Below are positions 1 to 9,258 of a stretch of 64,000 nt of DNA, piece after piece. The notes under the pieces were generated by a model. The model had not been told where the DNA came from. It made no database searches and saw nothing but the letters and a program-made list of their open reading frames with translations. Position 1 is the first letter of the stretch. Every line of letters starts with the position of its first letter. Source of the DNA: JAWPMT01 sp965267435 (GTDB taxonomy: Bacteria > Bacteroidota > Bacteroidia > Cytophagales > Cyclobacteriaceae); assembly GCA_965267435.1 (NCBI GenBank), contig OZ253960.1, forward strand, positions 3,906,001 to 3,970,000, read 5' to 3'. The translations under genes were made by a program, and so were the position numbers.

Positions 1-111
1 ATGGCCTAACTGGAGACTAAAAAATAGAATTAAGGCAGAGCTTAAATGGATCACGGCTTTCAGTCAAACTGGAAATATACGGCTCAAAAGAGCAAGTTGT
101 GTCAGGGAAAT

Positions 112-1371
112 CTACTTATCGGCGTGTTCGCCCTCGAGATTGAACAAATCGTGCAGTGTTTCCACTAGATTTTCGGCATCTCCCCTTTTACAGGCGGCCT
201 TTAATTGTAATACCGGGAGTCGGATTACCTTTTGAATAATCCCCTTCGTTGCAGAGTCGAGCAATTTGATTTCAGCATCTGTCGCCTTCTTCATGTATTT
301 GGCCAGCTCCCTCTTCCTTATCTCTTCGAGTGCATTCTTCAGCTTCTGGATAGTGGGCGACACCTCCATCTCCTGTGCCCAGTCGTGAAATTCTGATACA
401 GACTCATCCAGGATACCCTGGACCTTAGGGATGGCCTTTTTACGCTTGGCCAGCACCTTGGAGGTTTTCTGATCGATATGATCAATATTGTAAAGGAGCA
501 CATGGTGCTTTTCCTCTACGGCCGGATCAATGCTTCTGGGCAGCGAAAGATCTATGAAAAGTTGCTGCGTCATACGGTCCGTAGGGAGCAGGTCCGGCGT
601 AATGATAGGCGTCTCACCCTGTACTGTCGAGACGATCGCATCAAATTGGGCCAGGCTTTGTAACGCCGTGTCCAAAGTCAACCAGGAATAGCCAAATTCT
701 TCTGCTGCGGACTGCGCTTTTTCCACAGTTCTGTTAGCCACCGTAATATCGAGGTCAGTCCCCTGGAGGTTATCTGCGAGGACGCCTCCTATTTCCCCCA
801 AACCGATCAACAATACGCGTGGATCCTTGAAGTTTGGAGCAAACTGCTTGATGATCTCCACAGACGCATAGGCAGTCGATGCAGAGCCATCCCTGAAGGC
901 CGTCTCCTGTATCACGCGCTTATTGGCATAAAAGATAGAATGCAGGCACCGGTGCAAAAATGGCCCGGCCATGCCCTCATCCGCCGACCATTGATAGGCC
1001 CGCTTCACCTGGTTGGATATCTGGACATCTCCCAGCACCTTCGAGTCCAGGCCGAGCGTGACTTCGTACAAGTGCCGCACTGCCTCGTCCTCGTTGTACT
1101 CCAGAAAATATTTGGCCAGCTCCTCACCACTCGTCATACCACGCAAGGCGGAAACCAACTTCACTATGTCCTTATCAAGTGACTGCTCGCTCGCGTAGTA
1201 TATCTCCGTTCGATTACAAGTGGAAAGGACGAGCGCCTCTCCAATGCCAAAGGCAGCGTTCATCTTACGCAGAAGGTCCCGGGACGAAGGCTCGTCCAAG
1301 GTGATCCTCTCACGCAACTCCAGTGGAGTATTGTGGTATGAAATCCCTATTGCTCTGAACGTGGCTTGCAT
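112..1371 (-). CDS. hemA: Glutamyl-tRNA reductase
   Basis: Reduces glutamyl-tRNA(Glu) with NADPH to glutamate-1-semialdehyde, the first committed step of C5-pathway tetrapyrrole synthesis in the cytoplasm. The 419 residues match the family's usual length. The N-terminal catalytic domain carries the STCNRTE motif with the presumed nucleophile Cys52. A GLGEIG nucleotide-binding loop lies near residue 190, and a helical dimerisation tail follows. The ATG start gives the conserved opening with GISYHNTPLELRE. It is divergent from the helix-hairpin-helix gene across about 130 bases, and a candidate promoter box lies 20 bases upstream. Downstream heme genes, if present, lie outside the window. Confidence 0.96.
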   Translation of the reverse strand: MQATFRAIGISYHNTPLELRERITLDEPSSRDLLRKMNAAFGIGEALVLSTCNRTEIYYASEQSLDKDIVKLVSALRGMTSGEELAKYFLEYNEDEAVRHLYEVTLGLDSKVLGDVQISNQVKRAYQWSADEGMAGPFLHRCLHSIFYANKRVIQETAFRDGSASTAYASVEIIKQFAPNFKDPRVLLIGLGEIGGVLADNLQGTDLDITVANRTVEKAQSAAEEFGYSWLTLDTALQSLAQFDAIVSTVQGETPIITPDLLPTDRMTQQLFIDLSLPRSIDPAVEEKHHVLLYNIDHIDQKTSKVLAKRKKAIPKVQGILDESVSEFHDWAQEMEVSPTIQKLKNALEEIRKRELAKYMKKATDAEIKLLDSATKGIIQKVIRLPVLQLKAACKRGDAENLVETLHDLFNLEGEHADK

Positions 1372-1391
1372 GTATCTCTTTGTATTACCCG

Positions 1392-1399
1392 CAAAAATA
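1392..1399 (-). promoter_or_regulatory. Candidate -7 box for hemA
   Basis: On the minus strand this reads TATTTTTG, an exact match to the Bacteroidota -7 consensus TAnnTTTG, 20 bases ahead of the hemA ATG. I see no TTTG -33 element at the ideal spacing, so the call rests on the -7 box and its position alone. Confidence 0.4.
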
Positions 1400-1502
1400 A
1401 GTGGTGATAAGCAAAATGTGCTAGTGCATTGCTAGTACTGCCTAACGTACCAAGCATAAAAGTATTATTTTGGTTTGAGAATTTGTCGAGAATTCAAGCA
1501 CG

Positions 1503-2441
1503 TTGCCGTTGAAAAGACTTCGCATCTTTTTCCTGAACTTTTTCGGCTTCACCAAAACTGAAGCCAATGCGGCTATTGTCCTCATCGTGTTGGTTATCCT
1601 GACCGCCCTGGCACCGAGAGTATACCTACGTTTGGCCCACGGCGCTGCGGTCGTCACCCCGACAGACAGTACTACCCTTATTGCATGGCATCAGACCGTA
1701 CGATCAAATCTGAGAGAGGCTTCATTCACCCCAGAGAAGAAACCAGTGGACAGCAATGCCGAGAGGTTTGTATTCGATCCGAACCTGGCGAGCCGTGCAG
1801 AGCTCCAGCGCCTTGGCTTCCCCCACTACATCGCCGCAAGAATCGAAAAATATCGGGAGGCAGGGGGAGAATTCACGAGCTGGCAGGATCTCTATCGTAT
1901 TTATGGGATGGACTCGTCCCTTGTGAGGGGGCTCCGCACGTATGTCCACATCCCTCCAGCTGTCGAAGGAAATACGGCATTGACCACATCTACAGACATT
2001 ACGCCGGCACATCGTACAGAAGATGTTTCTCCTGACCTTTTGGTGCTGGATCTTAACATCGTGTCTGCTGAAGACCTGCAGCAAATCAGGGGTATAGGCC
2101 CCACCTACTCCGAGAGGATCGTAAAATATCGGGCGTTGCTTGGTGGATTCCATTCCCAAGAGCAACTCTCCGAAGTATATGGTCTGCGAGTAGAGGCGTT
2201 AGATTTATTAAAAAATCATACTTTTATAGGCGAACCTGCGGAAAGGAATATCCTGATCAATTCGGACTCCATCAGACTGCTTGCAAGACACCCCTACCTT
2301 AATTGGAATCAGGCGCAAGCCATTCATAGATACCGGGAGCAACATGGGGACTATGAGGAGTTGGGAGAGATCACAAGGATCAAGATCATCGGGGACAGCC
2401 TCTACCAGAAACTGCTTCCTTACCTATCCCTGGATAAGTAA
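1503..2441 (+). CDS. Membrane-anchored helix-hairpin-helix protein (ComEA-like)
   Basis: A 312-residue protein with a short basic N-terminus and one hydrophobic segment at about residues 20-37 (AAIVLIVLVILTALAP). Three helix-hairpin-helix units follow, near residues 95-150, 180-240 and 250-310. The middle one has the typical IRGIGPTYSERIVKYR pattern seen in ComEA and type II secretion minor pseudopilins. The family binds DNA or mediates protein contacts, so a periplasmic DNA-binding role is possible but unproven. The start is TTG, because no ATG lies between it and the membrane segment. The helicase gene follows after 6 bases, so the two are probably co-transcribed. Confidence 0.8.
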   Translation: MPLKRLRIFFLNFFGFTKTEANAAIVLIVLVILTALAPRVYLRLAHGAAVVTPTDSTTLIAWHQTVRSNLREASFTPEKKPVDSNAERFVFDPNLASRAELQRLGFPHYIAARIEKYREAGGEFTSWQDLYRIYGMDSSLVRGLRTYVHIPPAVEGNTALTTSTDITPAHRTEDVSPDLLVLDLNIVSAEDLQQIRGIGPTYSERIVKYRALLGGFHSQEQLSEVYGLRVEALDLLKNHTFIGEPAERNILINSDSIRLLARHPYLNWNQAQAIHRYREQHGDYEELGEITRIKIIGDSLYQKLLPYLSLDK

Positions 2442-2447
2442 TAATAC

Positions 2448-5400
2448 ATGCATCAGATTCTTCAATCGTATCTCAGACGGCTTACGAATTTATCTGGCAG
2501 CAATAGGTCCCTACTGCTATTGCGCCTGATCTCCGAGCAGTGCATAGATATCCACGATTTTGATTTTGCCATAGACCAACCCAGCTGGTCGGTCATCGAA
2601 GGGCTGATCAAGCACCAACGTCAGATCGACCTGACGCAGAATATTGATAGTCGCGACAAGGAGGCGAACAAACTTGGCCGTCGGCTGAAGAAAATCCAGA
2701 GAATCGAGCGCTTCATTTTCGATGAGCGCGGAGCTCGTGACCTGTATGTCGGCTGGCCCATGGTCCAGGGTAAGTTTGCTGATGAGACGCTTGTCCGAGG
2801 TCCATTGTTGTTCTTTCCCGTTGAGCTGCGGGAAGCCAACAATATGTGGCACCTAAAAATCCGGACGGACGTCAACATCACATTTAATAAGTCCTTCATT
2901 CTCGCCTACTCCTTCTTCAACAAAACGAAACTGGACGAGGAGCTGTTGGAGACCTCATTCAATGACTTCGACCGCGATCCGACCGTGTTCCGAACACAGT
3001 TGTACGAGTTGCTCAAAAACAGCAACATGGAGATCAACTTCAATCAGAGCAATTTCATGGACCAGCTCAAGGGGTTTGAGGACTATCGCAGGTCCGAGCT
3101 GGAAAGCCAGGAGAAGGTCGGCCAATTGAAGTTGTATCCGGAAGCGGTACTGGGTATCTTCCCACAAGCAGGATCTTACCTCGTACCGGACTATGTCGAT
3201 CTCATCGAGAATGAGCGCATCAAAGACCTTGAAGAGTTTTTCTTCCAACGCCAGCGAGAGGACATGGAAGATGAAAAGGATACCCGCTTTTCGGACCGGC
3301 TCCTGGAGGAAAATACCTTCACCCCCTTCGAACTAGATGCCTATCAGGAAAGGGCGCTGGGACTGATCAAAAAAGGCAACTCCATGATTGTCCAGGGCCC
3401 ACCGGGCACTGGGAAATCACAACTGATCTCCAACCTCATTTGTGATTACATCGCCCGCGGCAAGAATGTGCTACTGGTGTGCCAAAAAAGAGCAGCCCTC
3501 GACGTAGTCTATAACCGACTAAGGGAAAAGCTGCTACACGACTTTATCGGGTTGGTCCATGACTTCAAGAATGACCGCAAGAGCATCTTTGAGCAAATTG
3601 CTCGGCAAGTCGACAGACTGGGTGAGTATCGCCAAAAAAACAACTCCCTGGATGCGATCCAATTGGAGCGCACCTTCCATCAATCCAGCCGCAAGATCGA
3701 TCAGGCCGTAGAGGAACTAACTGATTTTCGGGAGATACTCTACGACGAATCGGAATGTGGCAAGAGCGTCAAAGAGTTGTACCTCACATCCGACCCAATG
3801 CAGCTGTCAATTCCCCTGAATCAAGACTATAGGAACTTCGACTACCGACAGCTTGATGCTTTTGTCACGAAGCTGAGGCAGTACCTCCAGTATTATCTGC
3901 AGTTTGAGAACAAGTCACACTTCTGGGTTGGGGGTAAGTCGTTCGCCGACTACAAAGTACAGGACCTCGTCGACATACAGGAGCTGGTGAAAGAGATAGT
4001 GGAGTACTCCAAGACAACAGTGGAGAAGGCCCGAGCCATCCTCAACCAACCTGTGGATTTTGAGTCGCTCGAGATGCTCTCAGATAAACCAGAGGAACTG
4101 GAGCAGCTCACCAACAATCTGGACAATGAGCGTGTGTACCATCACTTTCGGCACATTGTCAAAGAGCCACCCATCGTCAAATACCCCTGGCTCGTCGAGC
4201 AGGAGCGCATCATCATGCAGTGCTTCAAAGGGCCGGGACCAGAAATCTCTTTGAAGGCGAATGAATTGGGCCGATTTCAGGAGGCCTTGGAACACGCCAT
4301 CAATGCGCGAAAAGGACCTATCAGTTGGCTCCGTTGGAAGTTGTTCTCCGACGACAAAATACTGATCACCAGGGTCTTAGTAAGTAACAACCTGAAGAGC
4401 AACCGGGAAGGATTCCAGTCACTGCTGGACAAAATTGATAACCGCCTCAACTACGAGCACCTGAGTTCAGAACTCCTGCAAAAGAAGTGGCTTTACGACT
4501 TCCCTGGAGTCATCCGGAAGATCGATCTGCAGAACTGGTTCTTTTATCAAAAGCTCGCATTCAAAAGCTATGAGCTGCTGAGCAACCTGCGGCCACTTGA
4601 GTCAATGATCCCGTTTATCAAGGACCAACGCAAAGACCAGGTGAACATGCTCAAGAAACTCATCAACCTGGTCAAGGACATTCCAGACAAAAAACAGAAC
4701 TGGAGCCGGTACTTGTCGGAAACCCAAATCCGGGGCCTGACGCTGGCGAAGCACACAGCAAAAGAGGTGACCGATGTCCTTCGCAAGGATTTCGATAAAC
4801 TGGCGGAGTATCACGAGCTGAAGCGGTCGTTCAGCGTGTCGGAGGAAAAGATCACGGAGGACCTCATCGCATTGGTGGGCGACCGGTTCACACCAGATGG
4901 TGTCATCAATGTGCTGCAAAACAGTCTCGCTCTTGCCTGGATTGACCACATCGAAACCAAGTACCCCATTTTGCGGGCAGTGTCTTCCAACAAGATGGAG
5001 ATGCTCGAAAAAACGCTGCGGGAGGCCGTCGAGGACAAGAAGAATGTAAGTGCCGACATCCTCCTACTGAAGTCGCGGGAAAGGACCTACGAAGACTTGG
5101 AGTACAACCGACTGAACAACCTGGTCACCTACCGCGACCTGTACCACCAGGTGACGAAGAAGAAAAGGATTTGGCCGATCAGACGAGTGATTGCCAACTT
5201 CAACGAGGAACTTTTCAAGTTGCTCCCATGCTGGATGGCATCGCCAGAGTCTGCTTCCGCCATTTTCCCAATGACAGAAATTTTCGATCTGGTCATTTTC
5301 GACGAGGCGTCGCAGTGTTTTTCAGAAAAGGCGATTCCCGCTTTGTACCGCGGTAAGCAAATCGTGATTGCTGGCGACAACAAGCAGCTGAAGCCCTTCG

Positions 5401-6482
5401 ACCTGTATCGCGTTCGCTGGGACGAAGACAACGATGACGATATACCAGAGTTGGAGATCGACTCCTTGCTGGATCTTGCGCAGCAGTACTTGCCCGACAC
5501 CAAACTACAAGGCCACTACAGAAGTCAGTCGCTGGAACTTATTGAGTTCTCCAACGAGCATTTTTATGAGCATCGCCTTCGAATGTTGCCACACTTCGAT
5601 TCGGTCAATCGCAAAAACAAAGCCATCAAGTACCTGAAGGTGGATGGTATCTGGGAGAATAATGTCAACATCGTCGAGGCTGTGAAGGTGGTCAACCTAG
5701 TATATGAAATAATCAAAAAGGACCCTTCCAAGGATATTGGAGTTGTGACTTTCAATGCGCGTCAACAGTCCTACATCCTTGACCTCCTGGACGAGATGGC
5801 CACGAGGAAGAAGATAAGCCTCCCGGAAAGCCTTTTTGTGAAGAACATCGAAAATGTACAGGGAGATGAGCGGGACATCATCATCTTCAGCACCGCCTAT
5901 GGGCCAGACAAGTCGGGTAAGATACAGATGCGCTTTGGGCCGCTGAATCTGGAAGGTGGTGAAAATCGCCTGAATGTAGCCATCACCCGGGCAAAAGTAG
6001 GAGTGTATGTGATCTCCAGTGTGCTACCCTCACAGATCAAAGTAGATGAGGCCAAGAATGTAGGTCCCAAGCTGCTCAAAAAGTACCTGCAGTATGCCTG
6101 GGACATCAGCGAAAACAAATGGGCCCCAAAGCCCTACCAGCAGCATGAGCATCCAGAAGGCTGGTACCTGCGAGAAAAGATCAAGCAGCACTCTTTTCAC
6201 AGATTCGACGACCTCCAACTGGAGAAGACCTTCCAGTATGCCGACCTGACGGTCCTACAATCGAAGAAACTGCGAGGTATGGTGCTCACTGACGATGAGG
6301 TTTTCCATGAAGCTGCTTCAGTCAAAGAGGCCTTTGTCTATTACCCTGGGCTCCTCTCTGACAAGAAGTGGCCACATACGATGTTTTTCTCACGCGCCTT
6401 TTGGATAGACAAAGAGGGTGTTCTGGAGCGAATGAAACTCTACCTGAATAGAGTGAGGGAAGCCAACACCAAAACCAAATAA
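2448..6482 (+). CDS. Large superfamily 1 DNA/RNA helicase (DNA2/NAM7-like, DUF4011-like N-terminus)
   Basis: A 1,344-residue ATP-dependent helicase. The N-terminal ~280 residues resemble the domain ahead of the core in DUF4011-type helicases (DLYVGWPMVQGKF and PLLFFPVEL stretches). Walker A GPPGTGKS is at 317-324. A long, mostly alpha-helical insertion of about 550 residues separates it from Walker B DEASQ at 952-956. Motif III GDNKQLKPF is at 976-984, then GHYRSQ, VQGDERDII and RLNVAITRAK at 1174-1183. The last ~110 residues resemble the Vsr-like endonuclease domain of such helicases, but the expected E-x-K is not evident. It follows the HhH gene by 6 bases and precedes pirin by 3. The substrate is unknown. 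A defence role is conceivable, but the neighbours are housekeeping genes. Confidence 0.88.
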   Translation: MHQILQSYLRRLTNLSGSNRSLLLLRLISEQCIDIHDFDFAIDQPSWSVIEGLIKHQRQIDLTQNIDSRDKEANKLGRRLKKIQRIERFIFDERGARDLYVGWPMVQGKFADETLVRGPLLFFPVELREANNMWHLKIRTDVNITFNKSFILAYSFFNKTKLDEELLETSFNDFDRDPTVFRTQLYELLKNSNMEINFNQSNFMDQLKGFEDYRRSELESQEKVGQLKLYPEAVLGIFPQAGSYLVPDYVDLIENERIKDLEEFFFQRQREDMEDEKDTRFSDRLLEENTFTPFELDAYQERALGLIKKGNSMIVQGPPGTGKSQLISNLICDYIARGKNVLLVCQKRAALDVVYNRLREKLLHDFIGLVHDFKNDRKSIFEQIARQVDRLGEYRQKNNSLDAIQLERTFHQSSRKIDQAVEELTDFREILYDESECGKSVKELYLTSDPMQLSIPLNQDYRNFDYRQLDAFVTKLRQYLQYYLQFENKSHFWVGGKSFADYKVQDLVDIQELVKEIVEYSKTTVEKARAILNQPVDFESLEMLSDKPEELEQLTNNLDNERVYHHFRHIVKEPPIVKYPWLVEQERIIMQCFKGPGPEISLKANELGRFQEALEHAINARKGPISWLRWKLFSDDKILITRVLVSNNLKSNREGFQSLLDKIDNRLNYEHLSSELLQKKWLYDFPGVIRKIDLQNWFFYQKLAFKSYELLSNLRPLESMIPFIKDQRKDQVNMLKKLINLVKDIPDKKQNWSRYLSETQIRGLTLAKHTAKEVTDVLRKDFDKLAEYHELKRSFSVSEEKITEDLIALVGDRFTPDGVINVLQNSLALAWIDHIETKYPILRAVSSNKMEMLEKTLREAVEDKKNVSADILLLKSRERTYEDLEYNRLNNLVTYRDLYHQVTKKKRIWPIRRVIANFNEELFKLLPCWMASPESASAIFPMTEIFDLVIFDEASQCFSEKAIPALYRGKQIVIAGDNKQLKPFDLYRVRWDEDNDDDIPELEIDSLLDLAQQYLPDTKLQGHYRSQSLELIEFSNEHFYEHRLRMLPHFDSVNRKNKAIKYLKVDGIWENNVNIVEAVKVVNLVYEIIKKDPSKDIGVVTFNARQQSYILDLLDEMATRKKISLPESLFVKNIENVQGDERDIIIFSTAYGPDKSGKIQMRFGPLNLEGGENRLNVAITRAKVGVYVISSVLPSQIKVDEAKNVGPKLLKKYLQYAWDISENKWAPKPYQQHEHPEGWYLREKIKQHSFHRFDDLQLEKTFQYADLTVLQSKKLRGMVLTDDEVFHEAASVKEAFVYYPGLLSDKKWPHTMFFSRAFWIDKEGVLERMKLYLNRVREANTKTK

Positions 6483-6485
6483 CCC

Positions 6486-7352
6486 ATGTCCAATGCAGGT
6501 TTGATCATTGAGGAGCGCAGTCGAGATATTGGCGACTTCCTGGTAGGGCGGCTGATCCCCTTTCGAAAAAAGAGGACGGTTGGTCCCTTCATCTTCATCG
6601 ACCACATGGGCCCCTCGGAAATATCCGAAGGGAAGTACCTGGATATTGGTCAGCATCCACACGTAGGCCTTTGCACACTGACCTACCTCTTCGAAGGAGA
6701 GGTGATACATAGAGATAGCATAGGAAGTGTCCAGCGAATCACGCCGGGGGCCGTGAACCTGATGGCCGCTGGGAGAGGGGTGACGCACACGGAAAGAACT
6801 CCCGATGATCACAGAGATGGTGTTACTCGCACGGTCCATGGGTATCAAATCTGGATAGCACTTCCAAAAGACAAAGAAGAGATGGAACCAGAGTTCCACC
6901 ACATTGAGGCTGAGCGTCTTCCGAAATGGTCGGAGAATGGCGTCGACTTCACTGTTGTTGCCGGTGAGGCCTACGGGCAACGGTCTCCCGTACCCTCCTA
7001 CTCTCATCAATTCATGATTGACATGCGAAGTACTGAAAAGGTGCCATTCAATGCTCAAAATCTCAAAGGTGAAATCGGCCTGGTGGTCGTCGACGGGTAC
7101 ATTGAAGCTTGTGGCGAACGCCTTGAAAAGGGAAACATGTTGGTCTCCAAACAAGAAGATGTTTGCTTCATACAGCTAGGTGAGGACAGCCATGTATTGC
7201 TATTCGGTGGCACACCCTTCCCAGAAGAGCGACACATCTACTGGAACTTCGTGGCTACTAGCAAGGAAAAGATCGAAGATGCCAAACAGCGATGGCAAAA
7301 CCGTGAGTTCCCTATGGTGACTGGAGAGAAGGGGTGGATCCCATTGCCTTGA
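6486..7352 (+). CDS. Pirin family protein
   Basis: A 288-residue bicupin of the pirin family, whose members include quercetin-dioxygenase-like enzymes and transcriptional cofactors. The N-terminal cupin shows the metal ligands His57, His59, His101 and Glu103, in HPHVGL and GVTHTER. The RVTPGAVNLM-type stretch is also present (RITPGAVNLMAAGRG). The C-terminal cupin keeps the FGGTPFPE pattern. It begins 3 bases after the helicase stop and is probably in the same transcript. The cellular role cannot be inferred from its neighbours. Confidence 0.93.
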   Translation: MSNAGLIIEERSRDIGDFLVGRLIPFRKKRTVGPFIFIDHMGPSEISEGKYLDIGQHPHVGLCTLTYLFEGEVIHRDSIGSVQRITPGAVNLMAAGRGVTHTERTPDDHRDGVTRTVHGYQIWIALPKDKEEMEPEFHHIEAERLPKWSENGVDFTVVAGEAYGQRSPVPSYSHQFMIDMRSTEKVPFNAQNLKGEIGLVVVDGYIEACGERLEKGNMLVSKQEDVCFIQLGEDSHVLLFGGTPFPEERHIYWNFVATSKEKIEDAKQRWQNREFPMVTGEKGWIPLP

Positions 7353-7414
7353 CTGTCGCGATTGCCACAATTGCTTTCTGGGCAAATCCCTACATTTAAC
7401 TTCCAAAAAAACCC

Positions 7415-8791
7415 ATGACCAAAACTTTCGACGCCATCGTCATCGGAACGGGGCAATCAGGTCCGTCACTTGCCGCCAGAATGGCCCAGGAAGGCTGGAA
7501 GGTCGCTGTCATCGAGAAAGGCAAGTTCGGTGGTACCTGTGTCAACAATGGATGTACGCCCACTAAGACCATGGTAGCGAGCGCCCGGGTAGCTCGGATG
7601 GTACAGCGCGCTGCAGAGTATGGCATCATTGTGCCAGAGGGTGTCAGCATTGATCTCAACAAAGTCCAGGACCGAAAAGACGAGATAGTAAACGCCGCAA
7701 CCACGGGAGTCGAGGAGTGGATGAAGGGGACAGAAAACATCACCGTCTTCGAGGGGCACGGGAGGTTCATTTCCGACCATACTGTCGAGGTCAATGGTGA
7801 GCATCTGAGTGCGGAAAAGATCTTCATCAACGTCGGAGGTCGGCCGAGAGTCCCTGCCGGTTATGAGCAGGTGCCCTGTATGACGAATGACGAGATCATG
7901 CAGCTACGGACCATTCCAGAGCATTTGCTGATCGTAGGTGGTAGCTACATCGGACTGGAGTTTGGACAGATGTTTCGGCGATTTGGCAGTGAGGTAACGA
8001 TCGTGGAACGAAATAGCCGCATCGTGAGTCGTGAGGATCCTGACGTCTCAGAGGAGCTGCAACGCTTCCTCGAAGAAGAAGGGGTGAAATTCCGACTGGA
8101 CGCGACATGCCTGGATGGTTTACCCCAAGACAGCGATCAAATCCTAATCAATGTCGACTGTGAGAAGGGTGATCGACAAGTAGTCGGTTCTCATTTGCTG
8201 CTGGCGGTGGGAAGAGTACCCAACACCGATGATCTTGGACTGGAGAATACAGGCATTGCTAAAGATGGTCGTGGTAACATTGTCGTCACTGACACACTCG
8301 AGACCAACGTGTCCGGCATCTGGGCGATTGGCGACTGTAATGGTCGAGGTGGATTCACCCATACCTCCTACAATGACTACGAAATAGTAGCTGCCAATCT
8401 TTTCGATAGCGACCCTCGAAAGGTCACGGATCGAATTCTTTGCTATGGCCTTTATACCGACCCTGCACTGGCGAGGATCGGAATGAGCGAGACGGAGGCC
8501 CGTCAGTGCGGAAGGAAAATATTGATTGGGTCACGCCCGATGTCACGTATCGCCAGGGCTAAAGAAAAGGGCGAAACCAATGGCTTCATGAAAATCCTGG
8601 TGGATGCCGAGACTCAGCAAATACTTGGTGCTACCATCCTCGGTATCGAAGGAGATGAAGTTATTCACTCGCTGCTAGATATCATGTACGCCAAGGCGCC
8701 CTACACGGTAATCAGTCGAGCAGTGCATATTCACCCGACGGTATCTGAGCTGATCCCGACTGTGCTGCAGGACCTCAGGCCTTTGGACTAG
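7415..8791 (+). CDS. FAD-dependent pyridine nucleotide-disulfide oxidoreductase (mercuric-reductase-like)
   Basis: A 458-residue class I disulfide oxidoreductase. The FAD loop GTGQSG is at 11-16. The redox-active pair Cys42-Cys47 sits in GGTCVNNGC. A second nucleotide-binding loop (VGGSYIGLEFG) is near residue 170, and the second FAD motif (IWAIGDCNG) is near 305. The C-terminal dimerisation domain ends with HIHPTVSELIP. There is no N-terminal heavy-metal domain and no C-terminal cysteine pair, so true mercuric reductase activity is unlikely. Many Bacteroidota carry such stand-alone members of unknown substrate. Its end overlaps the convergent gldH by 4 bases. Confidence 0.9.
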   Translation: MTKTFDAIVIGTGQSGPSLAARMAQEGWKVAVIEKGKFGGTCVNNGCTPTKTMVASARVARMVQRAAEYGIIVPEGVSIDLNKVQDRKDEIVNAATTGVEEWMKGTENITVFEGHGRFISDHTVEVNGEHLSAEKIFINVGGRPRVPAGYEQVPCMTNDEIMQLRTIPEHLLIVGGSYIGLEFGQMFRRFGSEVTIVERNSRIVSREDPDVSEELQRFLEEEGVKFRLDATCLDGLPQDSDQILINVDCEKGDRQVVGSHLLLAVGRVPNTDDLGLENTGIAKDGRGNIVVTDTLETNVSGIWAIGDCNGRGGFTHTSYNDYEIVAANLFDSDPRKVTDRILCYGLYTDPALARIGMSETEARQCGRKILIGSRPMSRIARAKEKGETNGFMKILVDAETQQILGATILGIEGDEVIHSLLDIMYAKAPYTVISRAVHIHPTVSELIPTVLQDLRPLD

Positions 8792-9258
8792 TTGATGGAA
8801 GCGTCCTCCACACGGAGGCCGACTCGGAGAATATGGGGGATGCTGTCGACCCTCATAAATTGTCGGAAGGTCACCTCATAGGTACCCGGCCCAGGAAACC
8901 GAAAGTTGTCCTTGAGCACATGTTCGTGGTCGAATGTATCTCCGATGCCACTACCCAGTGGCTCCCCTGTTTTGGGCTCAAAAAACAAAGTCTCCTCCAG
9001 GTTCTCCTCCAACACACTGTCTGATTCGTCTATCAGCTGATAGGAGAAGTAAAAGTTGTAATTGGGGAAATCAATGTCTTGCTTGAACTGCGCTATTAGG
9101 TCGTAGGGCAGGCTATCATTTTCGATCTCAAACTCGAAGCTGATAACCTCGTCCTGATGCCAGTACTCGGACATCTTCACAAATTTCTCATAGATGCGGT
9201 TCTCATCACATGCCGTGAAGAATATTGCTCCAAGGAGCAACCATTGAAATCGTTTCAT
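8788..9258 (-). CDS. gldH: Gliding motility lipoprotein GldH
   Basis: A 156-residue lipoprotein with a basic N-terminus, hydrophobic core and lipobox ending at Cys17 (GAIFFTAC). The body matches GldH: the NRIYEKF opening after the cysteine, DLPYDL-type and FSYQL segments, and the FPGPGTYEVTFRQ stretch near the C-terminus. GldH is required for gliding and T9SS-linked surface functions in Flavobacterium, while many non-gliding Bacteroidota also keep it. The gene overlaps the upstream ricT-like gene by 4 bases, a pairing conserved in the phylum, so they are translationally coupled. Confidence 0.88.
   Translation of the reverse strand: MKRFQWLLLGAIFFTACDENRIYEKFVKMSEYWHQDEVISFEFEIENDSLPYDLIAQFKQDIDFPNYNFYFSYQLIDESDSVLEENLEETLFFEPKTGEPLGSGIGDTFDHEHVLKDNFRFPGPGTYEVTFRQFMRVDSIPHILRVGLRVEDASIN

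Noticed and set aside
2448..6482. The large helicase as part of an antiphage defence island
   Set aside because: No nuclease, methylase, protease or mobile gene neighbours; adjacent genes are housekeeping.
7415..8791. Mercury resistance (merA)
   Set aside because: There is no heavy-metal-binding N-terminus, no C-terminal vicinal cysteines and no other mer gene.
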